Below are positions 16,984 to 28,330 of a DNA stretch of 64,000 nucleotides, piece by piece. The stretch covers positions 18,617 through 82,616 of the forward strand of contig NW_004086099.1 in the NCBI RefSeq assembly GCF_000220395.1. The letters are read 5' to 3'. How positions within the stretch are numbered: position 1 is the stretch's first letter; every line of letters begins with the position of its first letter. The translations under genes were made by a program, and so were the position numbers. The notes beneath the pieces are model-generated. The model had not been told where the DNA came from and ran no database searches. It saw nothing but the letters and a program-made list of their open reading frames with translations. Source of the DNA: Ichthyophthirius multifiliis (taxonomy: Eukaryota; Ciliophora; Oligohymenophorea; Hymenostomatida).

Positions 16984-17400
16984 AAAATGAGTTTTTTAAT
17001 TTAATTTTATTTACTATTATTATAAAGTTTTATTTTTATAATAAATATCTTTTTTTATTTTATTCTTGTTGAAATTTATTTGCTTTCTTTTATTCTTATT
17101 TATATTTTCCACATATACTTCCCATTTTTCGAATTATAAATATAAAAATATTATATAAAATACATAAAAAGAAAAACTAATAAAATTTATGCTTTATTTT
17201 ATAATCTAATTTATTAAAAAAAAAAAAAGTTTTATAATAATTATTTTATTAACTAAATAAATAATTACAAATTATATTTAAAAAAAAAATATTGTATAAT
17301 ATTATTATATAAATAATATTAATTCATTATAGTGTTTCAATATTTTTATAAAAAGTTAATAATATCATTTTTTAATATAAAATTTAATAATTTTAATAAT

Positions 17401-18749
17401 TCATTCTAAAATAATATCCCATATCCTTTCTAATTTATTTGCCCACATAAGAGCTTATTGTTTTAAATCTTACATTATGGAATCAAAAGATTAGTTATTA
17501 CCGACTCCATAAAAGTTTCTTGTTCCAACCAAATTTCGTAATTCATTTATTTCAATCATATTGTTTTCTAAAAATAATAATAAAATAATTATTGAAAGAT
17601 AAAAATAAAAAAAAATACAATTAACATCTAATACATTAATAAAAATTTCAATTTAATCTTTGTTGTATTTTAAATTATATTTTGCTTAAAATTCACTCAA
17701 AAACTTGTGTAATTTTTTAGGTGTTATATATCCTTTTTCTTCAATAATTATTTATAATTATTGCATATTTTAATCAAGGAATTTTTAAAATAAATAATAT
17801 TATTCGAAATTTACTTTTCCTTTAAATTTTGTATTTTACAATTGCTTAAAATGTTATTTAACTGATTTTGGTTTTAAATATGATAAAAGACTTTTTGCAA
17901 AATCTTCGCCTGAAATATATCCATGACTGTCTTATTAAAATTAGTCAAACTTTTTTATTTTTATTTAACAAAAAAATAAAATATCAAAACCTCAAATCTA
18001 TGCATATCTTTAACAATATTTTCTCTTATTTAAATCAAATCTTAAACATACATTTTTTCTTGTGGTTTATTTTAAAGTAAATTCTTGACCAATTATTTTA
18101 TTATAACTTCTAGGTTTTTCTAATGAGCTTAAACCTTTCTTGCGTCTGGTAAGTTTGTTTAGGTAAATTTTGTTTAAGCAATTTGCTTTAAATGTAAAAA
18201 GACTATTTCATTATATTATTATTATTTTTTTTTTTTTTTTTTTTACAATTTTCTAAGGCTTACTGATTTATTGTCTAAATTTTTTAATCACTAAAATATT
18301 TTTCACAATTTTATTTGTTTGCTTTTGAGATATATATATTTATATTGCTTTAAATATATTTTTTTTACTCTATAAAAACCATATTATTAGTAAATATTCG
18401 TAAATGCTTATTTTTCCATCTTTGTCAATATCGGTAAATTCAACTAACGCACGGCTTACGAATTTTTCTTTTTCCTCTTCCTATGAAAAATAAAATAATT
18501 AAAAATAAAAAAATAATACTGTTATAGTTTATTTAGTGGAATAAGAATACGGGCATATTGATTTAAATAAATCATAATGGCTCATAAAAACATATTCACC
18601 TTCAATTATAGTAGCAAAAGTTTAAAATATTTTTTCTGGTTTGCTGTCTCTTCTTATCTAAAATTATAAAATTTTTAATAATTAGATACATATTATAAAA
18701 ATACTTTATTTTCATATTCTCCTCTTATTAATTATTATTATGATGGCAT
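17401..18749 (-). CDS. MICU1-like mitochondrial calcium-uptake regulator (EF-hand)
   Basis: The start ATG at 18749 gives MPSQQQLIRGEYENK; intron 18658-18704 follows, then IRRDSKPEKIFQTFAT. This matches the EYEN-x-x-R-x-STPEKIF-x-x-FAT signature of MICU proteins. A first EF-hand loop is DIDKDGKISIYE. Later blocks (GYISGEDFAKSLLSYL, GKVNFEQYYLFQKFL) and a second loop (DVNQNNMIEINE) follow in the MICU order. The C-terminus (SIMQDLKQQALMWANKL) mirrors the MICU tail. Other introns are 18481-18519, 17950-17990 and 17568-17618, with one or two more near 18180-18370. MICU proteins gate the mitochondrial uniporter in the intermembrane space. A targeting peptide is not obvious, so an upstream exon may be missing. 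Confidence 0.85.
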
Positions 18750-20553
18750 CTATATATGTATATATATATATATATTTATATATGTTAATTTCTTTATTCA
18801 AATTACTTAAAAAGCATATATTTTTCTATTGTTCATTGTTATTGAGCATGATAAAATTACCATAGGGTAATATATTTTAGGAAGGATTTTAGAAAAATAC
18901 ATTTTTATATATTTAAAAGATTTTATTAGAAATTATTATATATAAGTTTTTTTATTTAAATATAATATAAAAAACATAGTAAATAATATATATTTTTTTT
19001 TATAAAATATTATCTTAATTTTAATTTAAATATTCAAATCAAAACATATTATTAAACTATTGTTATTTATTAAACTCAGTTTTTTAAAATTATGTAAATT
19101 TATTAGTATATTTATAAAAAGTAAATTATAAAAAATATAGTTATTATTAGCTTTTCTATTTGATATAACTTACATTATTTATTATAATTAATTTTTTTAT
19201 TTTTAAATTATTGATAAAATAAATTACGAAAAAATCAAAAATTATATAAAATTCAGACTATAAATTATAAGAATCTGTTACTGGCAAATTTATTTAAAAA
19301 TTTCAGAAAACAAACAAGTCATTTAAATATATTGCTAATGCAGAACAATATAAATACATAATCAAATAATGAAATAATATACAAAAAATATATATTAATT
19401 ATGAAATTTTTAAAAAAATATTTAAAATAATCAATTGTTATATCAAAATTATTATATCGTTAAAATATATCTCTTTTAATATAAATATCATCCGAATCGT
19501 CCAATTTCTTATTATCATAAAACAAAACCAATCCAAAAAAATTGTTTAATAAATTAATATTTTATTTAATAATTATAATTCAAAGAAATATTATAATATA
19601 GATGAATTATTTATTATAAATTTTGAAATCTATACATGATATGTGCTTATATTTATAATAAAATAATGAAATTCATCCTAATATACGCCCTTATACTATT
19701 ATTTTAACTGAAAAATATAAATTGAAATTATTTAATTGTTCATTTTTTGAAAATTAATAGATTTTGAAAGAAAATAATGCACGAGAATTAATAATATATT
19801 AATTATATTATTCCCGATTTTTTTTTTATCGAATATAAAAAATAAAAAGTTAATATATTTTTGAATAATATTACTTACTACAATTTTCAGACTAATTTAT
19901 TTTACAAAATTACAATCAATTTTTGATAAATATTATTTTTATTACAATTCGGAATAGCAACTATTAATTATACTAAAAAATAGAAATAATATATGTGAAC
20001 TGCTTTTTATTCTCTTAGTAGATAAGCTAGTAAGTTTATACACAGAAAGACCTGATTTAGATGAAATTATTTCGATTTCAAATTATAAATAAATTTAATT
20101 TTAATCTATATAAATAAAAGATTAAATATTATAAAGGAAATAAAAAATATAAAGTATAGATAAAAATCATAAAGAATAAGAAAAATAACATTTTCATTAT
20201 TAAATGATTAGAAAAATTAACAATTACTAAATTAATTAAAGTTTAAATAATAATAATTCTATAATTATATCTATTTTATAAGATAGAATAAATGTTAAAA
20301 AAAGATTTCTTAAAAAAAAAAATTAATAAATTTAAATTATTTTTTTAATATTTAATTAATATATTTTTTTAGTTTTAATTATTTAATATATCTTTAGAAA
20401 TAACATTTTTAAAATATTTTAATAACCTTATATATATTATTTATGATAATTTTTTGAATAATGCATTTTTTTTTATTTATTGATAAAAATAGAAATATAT
20501 TGTTATACAAATAAGAAATAAAAAAAAAATATAATTTAAAAAATTTTAATTGA
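18750..20553. other. AT-rich region between divergent genes
   Basis: About 1.8 kb separating the MICU-like gene (minus) from the auxilin-like gene (plus). It holds the doubtful minus-strand membrane-protein exons listed separately; the rest is low-complexity A/T in which I see nothing. Confidence 0.4.
19319..20200 (-). CDS. possible multi-exon membrane protein or gene remnant
   Basis: Several minus-strand frames look protein-like. One near 20080-19890 (SSKSGLSVYKLTSLSTKRI) ends at a GTAAGT-type donor. One near 19800-19680 reads NSRALFSFKIYQFSKNEQ. One near 19560-19319 reads FFGLVLFYDNKKLDDSDD then a hydrophobic stretch (IINIYFLYIISLFDYVFI) before TGA at 19319. They could be exons of one membrane protein, but I could not join them cleanly and a start was not fixed. 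No family was recognised. It may equally be a decaying duplicate. Confidence 0.35.
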
Positions 20554-22069
20554 ATGTCTTCTTAATAAATTTAAGTATTTTATTAGTTTTAGGTAACTAT
20601 AAAAAGTATTAAAAACTTTTCTAATTATATTATATAATAGAAAGATAAAGATTAATCTTATAATGTATTTACTATAAAAAAAGAATAAGGAGGAGAAGTT
20701 ATTTATTTATAAAATTAAAAAATATATATATATATATAAAAAATAGATATAACTAAAAAATGTAATAAATAATTTTCCTTTCAGTTTATTAGAATAAAAT
20801 TATCACATTCGTTTTAAAATATAGTGTACAGAAGTAGAACCTAAAATGTAAAAAAAATATACAAAAAAATTAAAAAAATAATAAATAATAGATATGCATG
20901 GATAGATCCTTAAAATTTAAATGCAAGAGCACCAATAATAAATGGTGTTATATATGTGAAAATATTAAAATTGGAAAAAGATAGATAATCATTACTTTTT
21001 AATAAATAAAAACTCAATCTATTAGAAAATAACAACATAAATTAAAAATAACAACATAATATTACTTCTTAAGAATAATCCTAAAACATTTAAGATTAAG
21101 GAATAAAAAATGACCATAATTAAGTTTCGAACCATGGAATGAGTCATTCATTATCTTAACCAGATTTTATTCATAAGAATTTAAATGAAAATTTATTAGG
21201 TGATGATTTTATAGAATCAAATAATAATTATTAATAATAATAAAATGAATAACAAGAACAATAAGAAGACGCAGATTTGTTTGATTTTCCTGATCAAAAG
21301 CATGCCAATACTCCTTAAAAAGTTATTAACATTCCTTAAAAAAATGCAAATAATATTGGTGATTTATTGCATTCTCCTGAAAAAGCTTCAAGTGAGTTTG
21401 ATAAAAGACTTTAATAAATTGGTATTCCTTATTTGAGTAACGGGGATATAGATGGCCCTAAACTTAAATAAATAAAAGAAAAAATATAATAAGATTTAAT
21501 TAATGAAAAAGTATTTTTTATTTTTTTACAGATAATAACAATTTATTATTTAAAGTAATAAGAAATTGAATTAGGTAGAAAAAAAGAAGAAAGCTATAAA
21601 GAATTTAGATAAAATGCAAGAAAGCAATATGAATTAAAAATAAAAGTAAATATAAATATATTTTTATCAAAAAAATAAAAATAAATAAGGAATGGGCAGA
21701 ATATAATGGAGTAAGAAGGGATATTAGGACTTTAATTTCTACTTTATAAAATATTCTTTGGGAAGGAGCTAATTGGTAACCGGTTTCCTTTTACGATTTA
21801 TAAACTGATGCTTAATTAAAGGTTTTTAACTGGGCTTTTTTAATTTATTTTTTTATAAAAAAATAGAAAAATTTAAATGTCGTAAGAGCAAGGTTTCATC
21901 CGGATAAAAATAGAGATGACTAAGATAAAAGATTCATTTCTGAATAGATAACTGATGAAATAAATTAAGCTTGGAAAGATTATTAGGTAAAATTTAATTA
22001 TTTTTTAAATTTCATTTTTATTAACTAAAAAAATAAAATAATAAAATATAGAGTTAAATAAATAAATGA
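20554..22069 (+). CDS. auxilin-like protein with C-terminal J domain
   Basis: Five exons (20554-21510, 21556-21645, 21690-21821, 21867-21986, 22052-22069) join in frame to 438 residues. The C-terminus carries an auxilin/GAK-type J domain: ILWEGANWQPVSFYDL, then VRARFHPDKN with the HPD tripeptide that stimulates Hsp70, and a terminal helix EINQAWKDYQ. The N-terminus (up to YAWIDPQNLNARAPIINGV) may be a C2-like fold. The middle is Q/N-rich and acidic with LFDFPD, plausibly a clathrin or AP-2 binding segment. Auxilins recruit Hsc70 to uncoat clathrin vesicles. The Rab gene follows on the same strand 120 nt downstream, but as separate transcription. Confidence 0.85.
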
Positions 22070-22189
22070 AATATCGGAATAACAAATATTATTTTATTTA
22101 CAAATATAAGAAAATTTATTTTAAAAAAATAAAATAATATAAAAAAAAAGAATCTTAAAAAATATTTAAAATAAAATAACAAAAAAAAT

Positions 22190-22921
22190 ATGAATAAACC
22201 CAAACAAAATTTGTCATAAGAAAATTACGATTACATGATAAAAATGTTATTAGTAGGTGATAGTTCAGTTGGTAAGACAAACATCCTTCTTCGATTTGCA
22301 GGCGATTAATATTAGCCAAATTACAAGGCAACAATAGGGGTAGATTTTAAAATAAAAACAATAAAAGTAAATTAAACAACTATTAAATTATAAATATGGG
22401 ATACAGCAGGATAAGAAAAATTCAAAACTATTACATAAACATATTATAATGGAGCGTCCGCAGTAGTTATAGTTTATAGTATAACAGATAGAATTTCATT
22501 TACAAACGTAAGAAGTTGGCTTTAATAAATTAACGATCATGTAAACGATAGCAATGTTGTTAAGGTTTTGGTTGGAAACAAATGCGATGAAAGCGAAACT
22601 TAAAGGAAAGTCGAAAAAAGTGAAGGATAGGCTTTGGCAGATACTTTCGGTATACCCTTTTTAGAGACTTCTGCTTAAGATAATATTAATATTTAAGAAT
22701 TATTTATGTAAGTCGGAAGATAAATTAAAGATAAATTTTTAGATGAAAATTAATAAAATAATAATAATAATAGTAACATCTAAAGTAAATTATAATAATA
22801 AACTGTGAAACTTGAAACTAATAATAAATCTTTAACTTTTAAATTATATAATGAGAATGAGGATAATGAAATTGAAAACTAATAAAATCCGTTTTAATAA
22901 AAAAAAAGTTGCTCTTGTTGA
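22190..22921 (+). CDS. Rab-family small GTPase
   Basis: One intronless frame gives 243 residues. All G motifs are present: P-loop GDSSVGKT (about residues 21-28), the switch I threonine in KATIGVDF, WDTAGQEKF, NKCD (NKxD) and ETSAQ (SAx). Switch II is followed by a Rab-typical YYNGASAVVIVYSITD. A Gln/Asn-rich hypervariable region leads to the C-terminal SCSC, a double-cysteine site for geranylgeranylation. Family members cycle between GDP and GTP to direct vesicle transport. The sequence is closest in feel to the Rab1/Rab8 group, though the subfamily cannot be settled by eye. The asparagine run in the tail is typical of AT-rich ciliate genes. Confidence 0.95.
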
Positions 22922-24728
22922 AAAAACATATATTTTATTTGATTTTATTTTCATTATTCTTATAAAAATATTTATATAATTTTATAATTTTCTTTTTTAA
23001 ATAATTATATTTTACAATTAATTATTTTATTTACAATTTAGTAAAAATATTTAAGTTTGTATACTTTTTTACTTTTAATTAATTTTTTTCTTTAAGAATA
23101 AAAATCGAAGTGAAAAAATAATTTCATATAAATATAAAAAATAATATTTTGGATAAAATATTTTTTTTACAATTATCAATTAGAATTTTGTTAAAGACTT
23201 AAAATCGAATTTCCATGAATTTAAAAATTATAATATATAAAAAATTAAAATATAATTTAGATTGAATATTTTATATAAAATAAAAATAATATTAATATTT
23301 ATTAAATAAATGAATAATTATTTAGATAAATAAATAATAAAATATCTATAAAATAATTAAAATATTCATTATAATTAAAATTATATATAATTATAAATTA
23401 CTTAATTAAATAATTTGTTTATAATCATAAAATATAAATAAACTAAAATAATAATGTTATTATATAAATTATATAAAAAAAATTAATTTAAAAATTTAAT
23501 GGTAACCGTAAAAATAATAGTATATAATCTATTATAATAATATAACAAATATTTCCTAATACTAAGTACTCAATATGTGTTAAAAACAATTTATAATATT
23601 TAAATTTACATTAAGAAGGATTATTGAAAACCTTGAGGTTTTATAAAGAAATTCATACCATTTTGGGATATTATAGATAGTTTTTTTATTCAAATTTATT
23701 AATAAAACTTTTAAATTTTGTTTTGTTTTTAAATAAAGCAATTATTTTATATTTAATAAAAATATATAATTTTTATTTAATAGCCAAACTAATATTTTTA
23801 TAAGCCTTAATTTTATTTTTATTATTTTATTTTAACTTTTAGGAGCTGCTTCAATCAATTATTTACTTACTTTACTTTTTCAAAGATTTTGAAGAAAATA
23901 TTTGTAAGTAAAACATATATTATGTATTTTGATATTATTTAATTATTATATTATTAATAAAATAAATTAGATTTAAGTATATAATGCAACAAATTTTATT
24001 GAAGAATTACGATAATAGGAGATTTGACTAAAAACTAAATAAAAATAGATTTGAATAAATTTAAAATATAAAAGAATCTATTATATAATTAGTTATGCAT
24101 TATTAATTAAAACTAGTTAAATTTTAGAGGAATTTAGTATTTTCCATCCAAAATAATTCCTCAAAAATCAATTTTATTAGAATTCTTAAAAAAATATATA
24201 TCAAAGGTCGTCGTTATTGAAATTTAAATTATTTAATCTAAAGAAATTAAATAATAGTATTTATCCAATAGCAAATATAAAAATAACATAATACTATAAA
24301 TTGTGTGGAATAAATATGGCTTTTTTCAAAAATAATAAATTTTTTGTCACAAAATAATATTTATAGTTTCATACGACTATATTTGATCTTTATAAACACC
24401 CTTTAATTTTTAAGATAAAAAATGAATTTAAAAATAATAAGTGTATAAAATTTAAATTAAAAATATTAAATAATAGCTGAAAGTACAGAAATATTTAATA
24501 TGAAAAATATTTCAATTTCTATAAATATTGTTTAATATAAAAAGTAAAAATAATAATATATAAATTATATATAATATATTTTAAATATATTATATTATAT
24601 TTATTATAAATATATTTTTATTTTTTAAATGTTTATTAATATTTTTTTAATAAATTAATGAATTTTTTTATATTTAAAATTTAAATATATTTATATATTA
24701 GATAGTAGTCATATTTTTTTATATATAT
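22922..24728. other. AT-rich intergenic region
   Basis: About 1.8 kb. Apart from the doubtful exon-like islands at 23499-24220, listed separately, it is low-complexity A/T in which I see no gene, RNA or repeat of note. Confidence 0.4.
23499..24220 (+). CDS. doubtful multi-exon gene or remnant
   Basis: Two stretches look protein-coding. From about 23540 to 23900 one frame reads through EGLLKTLRFYKEIHTILGYY and a hydrophobic Leu/Ile-rich section to YFFKDFEENI, ending at a GTAAGT donor near 23904. A second frame, 23984-24220, gives a 78-residue ORF ending KKIYIKGRRY before TGA. I could not splice the two without meeting a TGA, and the start is uncertain (an ATG lies at 23499). No family was recognised. 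It may be a real gene with unresolved introns or a decayed one. Confidence 0.3.
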
Positions 24729-25184
24729 TCATATAATCCAACTTTGTTCTACAATTTCTTTTACTCTTTTTATATATTCTTTTTTGTCTTCTTAAAAAAG
24801 CTTCGCAGCTTCACTATTTGCAGGGGAATTAGGATTTGGATCAGTTAATAGAGATCTTATAGATGTTAAAATAGCCCAAACATCATAGATAGTACTCCAT
24901 TAATTTTATAAAATATCTAAACAAATTTATCCATCATTGTATATATTAGGATGAAATATATTTGTTTTAAATTTTACTATAGGAGGTTTGTTTGGATAAT
25001 CCTCTGTGAATTCTAATGAAAGCCTAAATATAGCCCCATCCCAAATTGTGTCTTATGGACCATATAATAATGCATCCCATATTAAGATATTATCTTCCAT
25101 TGGCATTGCTGTGAATTCTTGTGGCGGATCATCTTGGAGTTTTTTAAAATCTTTTAAAAGCCGTCTTTTAGACATAGTAGTCAT
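24729..25184 (-). CDS. RAD6: ubiquitin-conjugating enzyme E2, RAD6/UBE2A-type
   Basis: An intronless frame encodes a compact UBC fold of 148 or 151 residues. Landmarks are [15 protein letters not shown] at the N-terminus, [27 protein letters not shown] with the catalytic cysteine, the tryptophan in [16 protein letters not shown], and [13 protein letters not shown]. The order and wording match RAD6/UBE2A, which ubiquitinates histone H2B and PCNA with a RING partner. Two starts are possible: ATG 25184 (MTTMSKRR) and ATG 25175 (MSKRR); the second aligns better with RAD6. No acidic C-terminal tail is present. The downstream neighbour on the other strand is the tRNA-Thr pair. Confidence 0.95.
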
Positions 25185-25295
25185 TTTTTTCTTTTTTAGT
25201 AATTTTTTTTTTTTCTTTGTTAATAATTATTTTTATTATTATAATTTCCTCTTTTAAATGCTTATTTTTGTACAAGATTTATATATTAATAAAAT

Positions 25296-25368
25296 GCCGC
25301 TTTAGCTCAGTGGTTAGAGCATTCGCCTAGTAAGCGAAAGGCCGACGGATCAATCCCGTCAAGTGGCT
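25296..25368 (+). tRNA. tRNA-Thr (AGT anticodon), copy 1
   Basis: A 73-nt cloverleaf. The acceptor arm GCCGCTT pairs with AAGTGGC with one G-T pair. The D arm is GCTC/GAGC and the anticodon stem TTCGC/GCGAA encloses loop CTAGTAA with anticodon AGT. The T arm is GACGG/CCGTC. A T-run follows immediately as the RNA polymerase III terminator. The internal A box (TAGCTCAGTGG) and B box are intact. Confidence 0.95.
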
Positions 25369-25515
25369 TTTTTTTTATTAATATTTTTAATTTATTATTT
25401 TTAGACTTTTAGTTTTTTTTATAATTTTTTTGTTTTTTATAAAATTGTTTTTATTATTATAATTTTATCTTTTTAATGCTTATTTTTGAACCAGATTTAT
25501 AGATTAATATAAAAC

Positions 25516-25588
25516 GCCGCTTTAGCTCAGTGGTTAGAGCATTCGCCTAGTAAGCGAAAGGCCGACGGATCAATCCCGTCAAGTGGCT
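25516..25588 (+). tRNA. tRNA-Thr (AGT anticodon), copy 2
   Basis: Identical over all 73 nt to the copy 220 bp upstream, with the same T-run terminator. Flanking sequence is also shared, which marks a recent local duplication. Confidence 0.95.
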
Positions 25589-25714
25589 TTTTTTTTTATT
25601 AATATTTTTAGTTTTTTTTTTCTTTTTAAAAACATAAATAATATTATATTTTTTATTTAAAACATATTATATTTAGTTTATATTTAAATTTTTATTATTT
25701 TTTAAAGTTAATAA

Positions 25715-26389
25715 ATGGGAAAAAAATAATTTGATTAATATTTAAGTAATAATATGTAAAAAAAACTATTCATAAACTTTTCTTTTTTAATTATTATTTT
25801 CTAAAAAGGCGAAACACCTTTAAGTACAGTTCATTTAGATTTATTAAATAGAGTTCAAAGAATACCAAATGATAATACTTTAAAACCAGCTTTCAAATGC
25901 ATAAATATAAATTTTAATGTATAAAAAATGTAATGGGAAAATAAATGTAAAATAATAATAATAGTAAATAGAATAAATATTTTATTTAAAAAAGTACTTG
26001 AATAATAAGGAGATGCTACTAATAATACAATGAAAGCAGAACAAACTGAAGAATAAATAAAATTAAATTAAAATTTGAACAGTTAAAATTAAGAATCGGC
26101 TAAAATAGAAAAATTAAAATTAGAATGTTATAGATTAAATAATTAATAAAATTAGTCTGCAAGAGAATTTAGAGAACTTGAAAAGCATTATTCAGATATA
26201 AAAAAAAAATACATGATTGTCGAAATTAAAAATTAATTACTTCTATCAATGGTATTTATATATTTTTAGTTATAAAATTAATTAAAAATATAGATATAAG
26301 AAAAAGAATAAGAATTTTAAAAATATGTGGATAAATATTATAACAATTAATAATGTTTATAATTATTGCAATAATAAATATAATAATGA
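25715..26389 (+). CDS. small coiled-coil protein, 173 aa
   Basis: Four exons (25715-25745, 25809-25946, 25995-26251, 26294-26389) join in frame. The N-terminus (ETPLSTVHLDLLNRVQRIPN) is compact and non-repetitive. The rest is a Glu/Lys/Gln-rich coiled coil (KIEKLKLECYRLNN, REFRELEKHYSDIKKKY) ending in a Gln/Asn-rich tail. Size and layout resemble small ciliary coiled-coil proteins, but I do not recognise the family. Confidence 0.7.
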
Positions 26390-26827
26390 TTAATATATAT
26401 TTATAAAATAATATATTTTGGATAAAATATTTTTTTAAAATTTAAATATATATATTTTAATTAATTAAATATTTTATTTAGTTTTTTTATTATTATTAAT
26501 ATATTAAAACAAATATATATTATTTACAATATTTTTAATTTATATTATTAAAACAAAATTCATTATATTTTTAATTTTTAATATAAATTAATTATATATA
26601 TATATATAATTTTATATCCTTTAATTCATAAATGTTCGAATTAGTTTTCATTTATTAAAAATAAATTATATTATTTAAAAAATAAAAAAATAGTTAAATA
26701 AATAAATAAATATATTAATTATTTTATTTATATTCATTTTATTATGTAAAAAATTATAAAAAGAAAACAAATTAATATTAAATTATAAATTCTAATTTAA
26801 ATAAATATAAAATTAAAATTAATTACA
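26390..26827. other. AT-only intergenic spacer
   Basis: About 440 nt of nearly pure A/T including short TA runs. It presumably holds the promoter of the downstream phosphatase gene. No gene or structured RNA is visible. Confidence 0.5.
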
Positions 26828-28191
26828 ATGAATAATTATAAAGCATCAGTATAAGTTATTAATATATAATAGAATATCGAAACTTGTATGGTTTCAACTA
26901 TTATAGACGCGAATTCTAAATAATTACCATAAAATTGTGTAAGCTTTTTCTTTCTCAATTATTTATTTTAATTATTCTAAAAAAATAATTTATAAAAAAG
27001 ACCTAAAATTATAACCAAATTCAGTTTTCTTCTAAAAAAAGTTAATAAGCATTAGAATAAAAAAACTACAATATTTTATATTCTGAATAAAAAAAATAAC
27101 ATACAAACATGTATGTCGAATAAAATTTACCCTTAAATATGGTTTTAAATAATAATATGAGGCCCGATAAACCTTCTCCAAGTATAAAGAGCATTATAAT
27201 GAAAAATATTTAAATAGAAGATTCATAAAAAAGAAAAAAAACTGTTTTTACAACACGTTAAAAATAACAAAGTAAACAATTTATACGAGAATTTGTAGAA
27301 AATAGGAATCCAGATTCTTGCTCAGATCTCTCTCCTGTAAAAAAAATAGCAAATTCGGGAAAAGGTGAAGGTACAATAGTAAATAATTTGAAGATAAAAA
27401 AGGAAAAAGTGAAAAAATAAACGAAAAATACTTATTATATAAACTCTTTAGTAAGATCAATAATAAATCCGGAAAGAAGAAATGACTATAGTGCAACCTT
27501 TAGGGACCATTTTTTACAGATGTTTAACTCCTTGAAATTATTAACAAAAAATGAATAAGCTCTAGATGAGGAGATTTAGAAAAGAGAAGTCATTTTGTAA
27601 CCTGCTTCAGAAAAAAAAACTCTTGTACTTGATATGGATGAAACTTTAATGCATTGTATTGATAATTTAGATGTTCATTGTGACAAAATAATTGAAATAA
27701 AGCTAAATGAAGGTAAATAAATTATCAAAGCTGGGGTTAATTTTAGACCTTATGCTACTTATTTTTTATAGACGATGAGTGAATTTTATGAAATAGTAAT
27801 TTTTACAGCTAGCAAAAAAGAATATGCAGATACTATTCTTGATTTTTTTGATCCTTAGAATAAATATATTACACATAGATTGTATAGAGAAAGTTGTATT
27901 TTTTAAAATAAAAAATATATTAAGGATCTGAGGATTTTCAAGAATAGAAATATTAAAAATATACTTATTGTTGATAATTGTGAAAATTCATTCTGGCATA
28001 ATCTTTCTAATGGGATTCCTATTATTTCGTTTACTAATAATAAAGAGGATATTGAATTGTTGGAGTTGGCTAATTATTTATAATAAATTAAAGATTGTGA
28101 AGATATTGTTTTGGAAGTTAAAAATTACTTTAAATTGTCTAAATATAGATATTTTAATAGTCCTGCAGAATTAATTAAAGAATTATATTGA
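26828..28191 (+). CDS. SCP/FCP-type protein phosphatase (NIF domain)
   Basis: Two exons (26828-26938 and 27001-28191) encode 433 residues. The first 250 are basic, Ser/Asn-rich and probably disordered. The C-terminal half is an FCP1-homology HAD domain. KTLVLDMDETLMH contains the DxDxT nucleophile motif, GVNFRPYATYFLQTMSEFYE and IVIFTASKKEYAD follow, and ILIVDNCENSFWHNLSNGIP and NNKEDIELLELANYL form the C-terminal HAD motifs. Such enzymes dephosphorylate Ser/Thr residues, classically in the RNA polymerase II C-terminal domain. No BRCT domain is present, so it is nearer SCP/CTDSP than FCP1. Note that the RPB1 of this window lacks canonical heptads. Confidence 0.93.
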
Positions 28192-28330
28192 AGAATAAAA
28201 AAAAATTCTTAATAAATTATTCTTTTTTTAAAAATAATTTTAATAAAATTTGTAACAAATTATATATAAAATATTAATTTTTAATTCAATTATTTTGTTA
28301 ATAATTAATTTCTATTTTATAAAATAAAAA

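Larger units (their letters stand above)
25229..25610. repeat. 220-bp tandem duplication carrying tRNA-Thr
   Basis: Two units with a 220-bp period. Similarity extends upstream of each tRNA (shared ATTATTATAATTT, a TTTTAATGCTTATTTTTG-like box, then AGATTTATA-ATTAATA) and downstream through the T-run and ATTAATATTTTTA. The tRNAs are identical while the flanks carry substitutions and small indels, as expected under selection on the tRNA. Confidence 0.85.

Noticed and set aside
20815-20927. Possible intron in the auxilin-like gene before RYAWID
   Set aside because: The frame reads straight through to YAWIDPQNLNARAP without it.
27281-27496. Minus-strand ORF inside the phosphatase gene
   Set aside because: The plus-strand frame carries the conserved protein; this is its antisense shadow.
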